The position numbers and the translations under genes were made by a program. A stretch of DNA of 64,000 nt from Streptomyces sp. Mut1 (GTDB taxonomy: Bacteria > Actinomycetota > Actinomycetes > Streptomycetales > Streptomycetaceae): assembly GCF_030719295.1 (NCBI RefSeq), contig NZ_CP120997.1:4661501-4725500 (forward strand). The letters run 5' to 3'. Shown one piece after another: positions 63,196 through 64,000 of the stretch. The notes beneath the pieces were generated by a model. That model searched no databases and had not been told where the DNA came from. It worked only from the letters and a program-made list of their open reading frames with translations. Position 1 is the first letter of the stretch. Each line of letters starts with the position of its first letter.

Positions 63196-63468
63196 ATGAC
63201 CATTATCGGCTGGATCATTCTTGGGCTTGTCGCCGGCGTCATCGCCAAGGTTCTGCTGCCGGGGCGCGACCCCGGCGGCGTGTTGGGCACCACCCTCATC
63301 GGCGTCATCGGTGCCTTCCTCGGTGGCTGGATATCGTCGCGCTTCCTGGACCGCGAGATCACCAAGGACTTCTTCGACCCGGCGACCTGGATCGCGGCCA
63401 TCGGCGGCTCGCTGGTCCTGCTGATCGCCTACCGGCTGCTCTTCGGCAATTCCCGCGCCCGCCGCTGA
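63196..63468 (+). CDS. GlsB/YeaQ/YmgE-family small membrane protein
   Basis: This 90-residue protein has three hydrophobic segments and the family pattern GLVAGVIAKVLLPGRDPGG...LIGVIGAFLGGW. The family (Transgly_assoc domain) is small, membrane-embedded and often stress-linked; the biochemical role is not known. The ATG at 63196 is chosen because the conserved part starts there and a -10 element is placed for a leaderless mRNA; a longer frame from 63130 has no supporting features. Confidence 0.85.
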   Translation: MTIIGWIILGLVAGVIAKVLLPGRDPGGVLGTTLIGVIGAFLGGWISSRFLDREITKDFFDPATWIAAIGGSLVLLIAYRLLFGNSRARR

Positions 63469-63474
63469 CGCCTC

Positions 63475-64000
63475 CTACACCCGCCCCAACCCTGTCTCAC
63501 GCAACGTCACATTGAGCCGGCCACCGCTCATCCCCGTACCGGGAGGGGCGGTGCCCGGCCGGACCGACGGCACCCCGTGGAACGCGCGCCGCGAAGGCCC
63601 GCCGAAGACGAACAGGTCCCCGGACGCCAGCTCCACGTCCGTGTAAGGACGCCCCCGGCCCTCCGCATGGCCGAAGCGGAAGACGCACGTGTCGCCGATG
63701 CTGAACGACACCACCGGCGCCCCGGACCGCTCCTCGTTGTCCTGGTGCATGCCCATCCGGGCCGTGCCGTCGTAGAAGTTGACCAGCGCGGCGTCCGGCG
63801 CGTACGCCTCCGCGCCGTCCCCGGGCCCGTACGCCTCCGCCACCGCCTCCCGCCCCAGCTCCACGAGCCAGTCCGGAAACGGGGCGACCCGTGCGCCGTT
63901 CACATCGTCCGCCGTACGCGAGTAGCGGTACGGCTGCCAGTGCCAGCCCAGGCACACCGTCCGCACCGACATCACCCCACCGCCCGGCAACGCCGTGTGC
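63475..64000 (-). CDS. AlkB-like 2-oxoglutarate/iron dioxygenase, 5' truncated by window edge
   Basis: This is the C-terminal ~174 residues of an AlkB-type protein that oxidatively removes alkyl groups from DNA bases using Fe(II), oxygen and 2-oxoglutarate. The iron triad is visible as His and Asp in MHQDNEE and a later His in RAFHGVP. The RLNVTLRETG segment near the end carries the 2-oxoglutarate-binding Arg. VNFYDGTARMG and SIGDTCVFRFG are family-typical. The frame remains open to the window edge (HTALPGGG before the TTG at 63990), so the start is outside the window. It is convergent with the GlsB-type gene. Confidence 0.92.
   Translation of the reverse strand, partial: HTALPGGGVMSVRTVCLGWHWQPYRYSRTADDVNGARVAPFPDWLVELGREAVAEAYGPGDGAEAYAPDAALVNFYDGTARMGMHQDNEERSGAPVVSFSIGDTCVFRFGHAEGRGRPYTDVELASGDLFVFGGPSRRAFHGVPSVRPGTAPPGTGMSGGRLNVTLRETGLGRV

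Noticed and set aside
61755..63401. Open frames on the minus strand across htpX and yccF
   Set aside because: HtpX has its HELSH motif and helices, and YccF has its double repeat on the plus strand; the antisense frames are shadows.

Overview
This window is high-GC actinobacterial DNA. GTG and TTG starts are frequent, third codon positions are G/C-rich, and consecutive stop and start codons overlap (ATGA, GTGA). The gene content and order point to the core chromosome of a Streptomyces: nuo operon, recQ, fahA, polyprenyl synthase, korAB, a second nuo cluster, then htpX. The species cannot be fixed from the sequence alone. No tRNA, rRNA, CRISPR array, prophage or intact transposon was seen.

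Layout. 1-12123 (+): the 3' part of the main complex I operon, nuoF (5' end cut by the window edge) through nuoN, closed by a strong hairpin. 12253-14379 (+): recQ. 14507-19355 (-): fumarylacetoacetase, a CocE/NonD hydrolase and a POT-family peptide transporter. 19512-24854 (+): polyprenyl diphosphate synthase, a LolA/DUF2092-like secreted protein, an ABC ATPase/permease pair and a TetR regulator. 24869-30913: a HAD phosphatase, a SnoaL-like protein, an Scr1-type XRE regulator with DUF397 and GNAT partners, facing tiny genes, and a TetR regulator facing an SDR/NADP-binding pair across a perfect palindrome. 31032-37163: two alpha/beta hydrolases, a membrane protein, a TetR regulator with twin operators, an FG-GAP-like anchored protein, a truncated WYL regulator with a hexanucleotide repeat, and a triple Clp-N protein. 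37376-43702 (-): a VOC protein, class F sortase with its probable substrate, an FAD monooxygenase followed by a 26-bp tandem repeat, RarD and an NmrA-type reductase.

43856-50696 (-): 2-oxoacid:ferredoxin oxidoreductase korAB, one NarL-type response regulator and two near-duplicate histidine kinases. 50886-61074 (+): a second, tightly overlapping nuo cluster, nuoA-B-C-H-I-J-K-L-M-N, with no D, E, F or G. Its NuoC has a ~300-residue low-complexity tail that appears to have absorbed a dispersed Streptomyces repeat. 61194-64000: MscL with a zinc-ribbon tail, HtpX, YccF, a GlsB-type protein and the 3' part of an AlkB-like gene.

How the parts fit. The first operon encodes the NADH-oxidising arm (F, G) and the membrane arm of a standard proton-pumping NADH:menaquinone oxidoreductase; the polyprenyl synthase nearby could make the menaquinone tail. 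The second cluster keeps the pump glutamates and the NuoB/NuoI iron-sulfur ligands but has no NADH module. Next to it are KorAB, which makes reduced ferredoxin, and a two-kinase/one-regulator system. I infer a ferredoxin-linked complex I-like enzyme that borrows NuoD from the main operon or works without it. This is the most interesting unit in the window.
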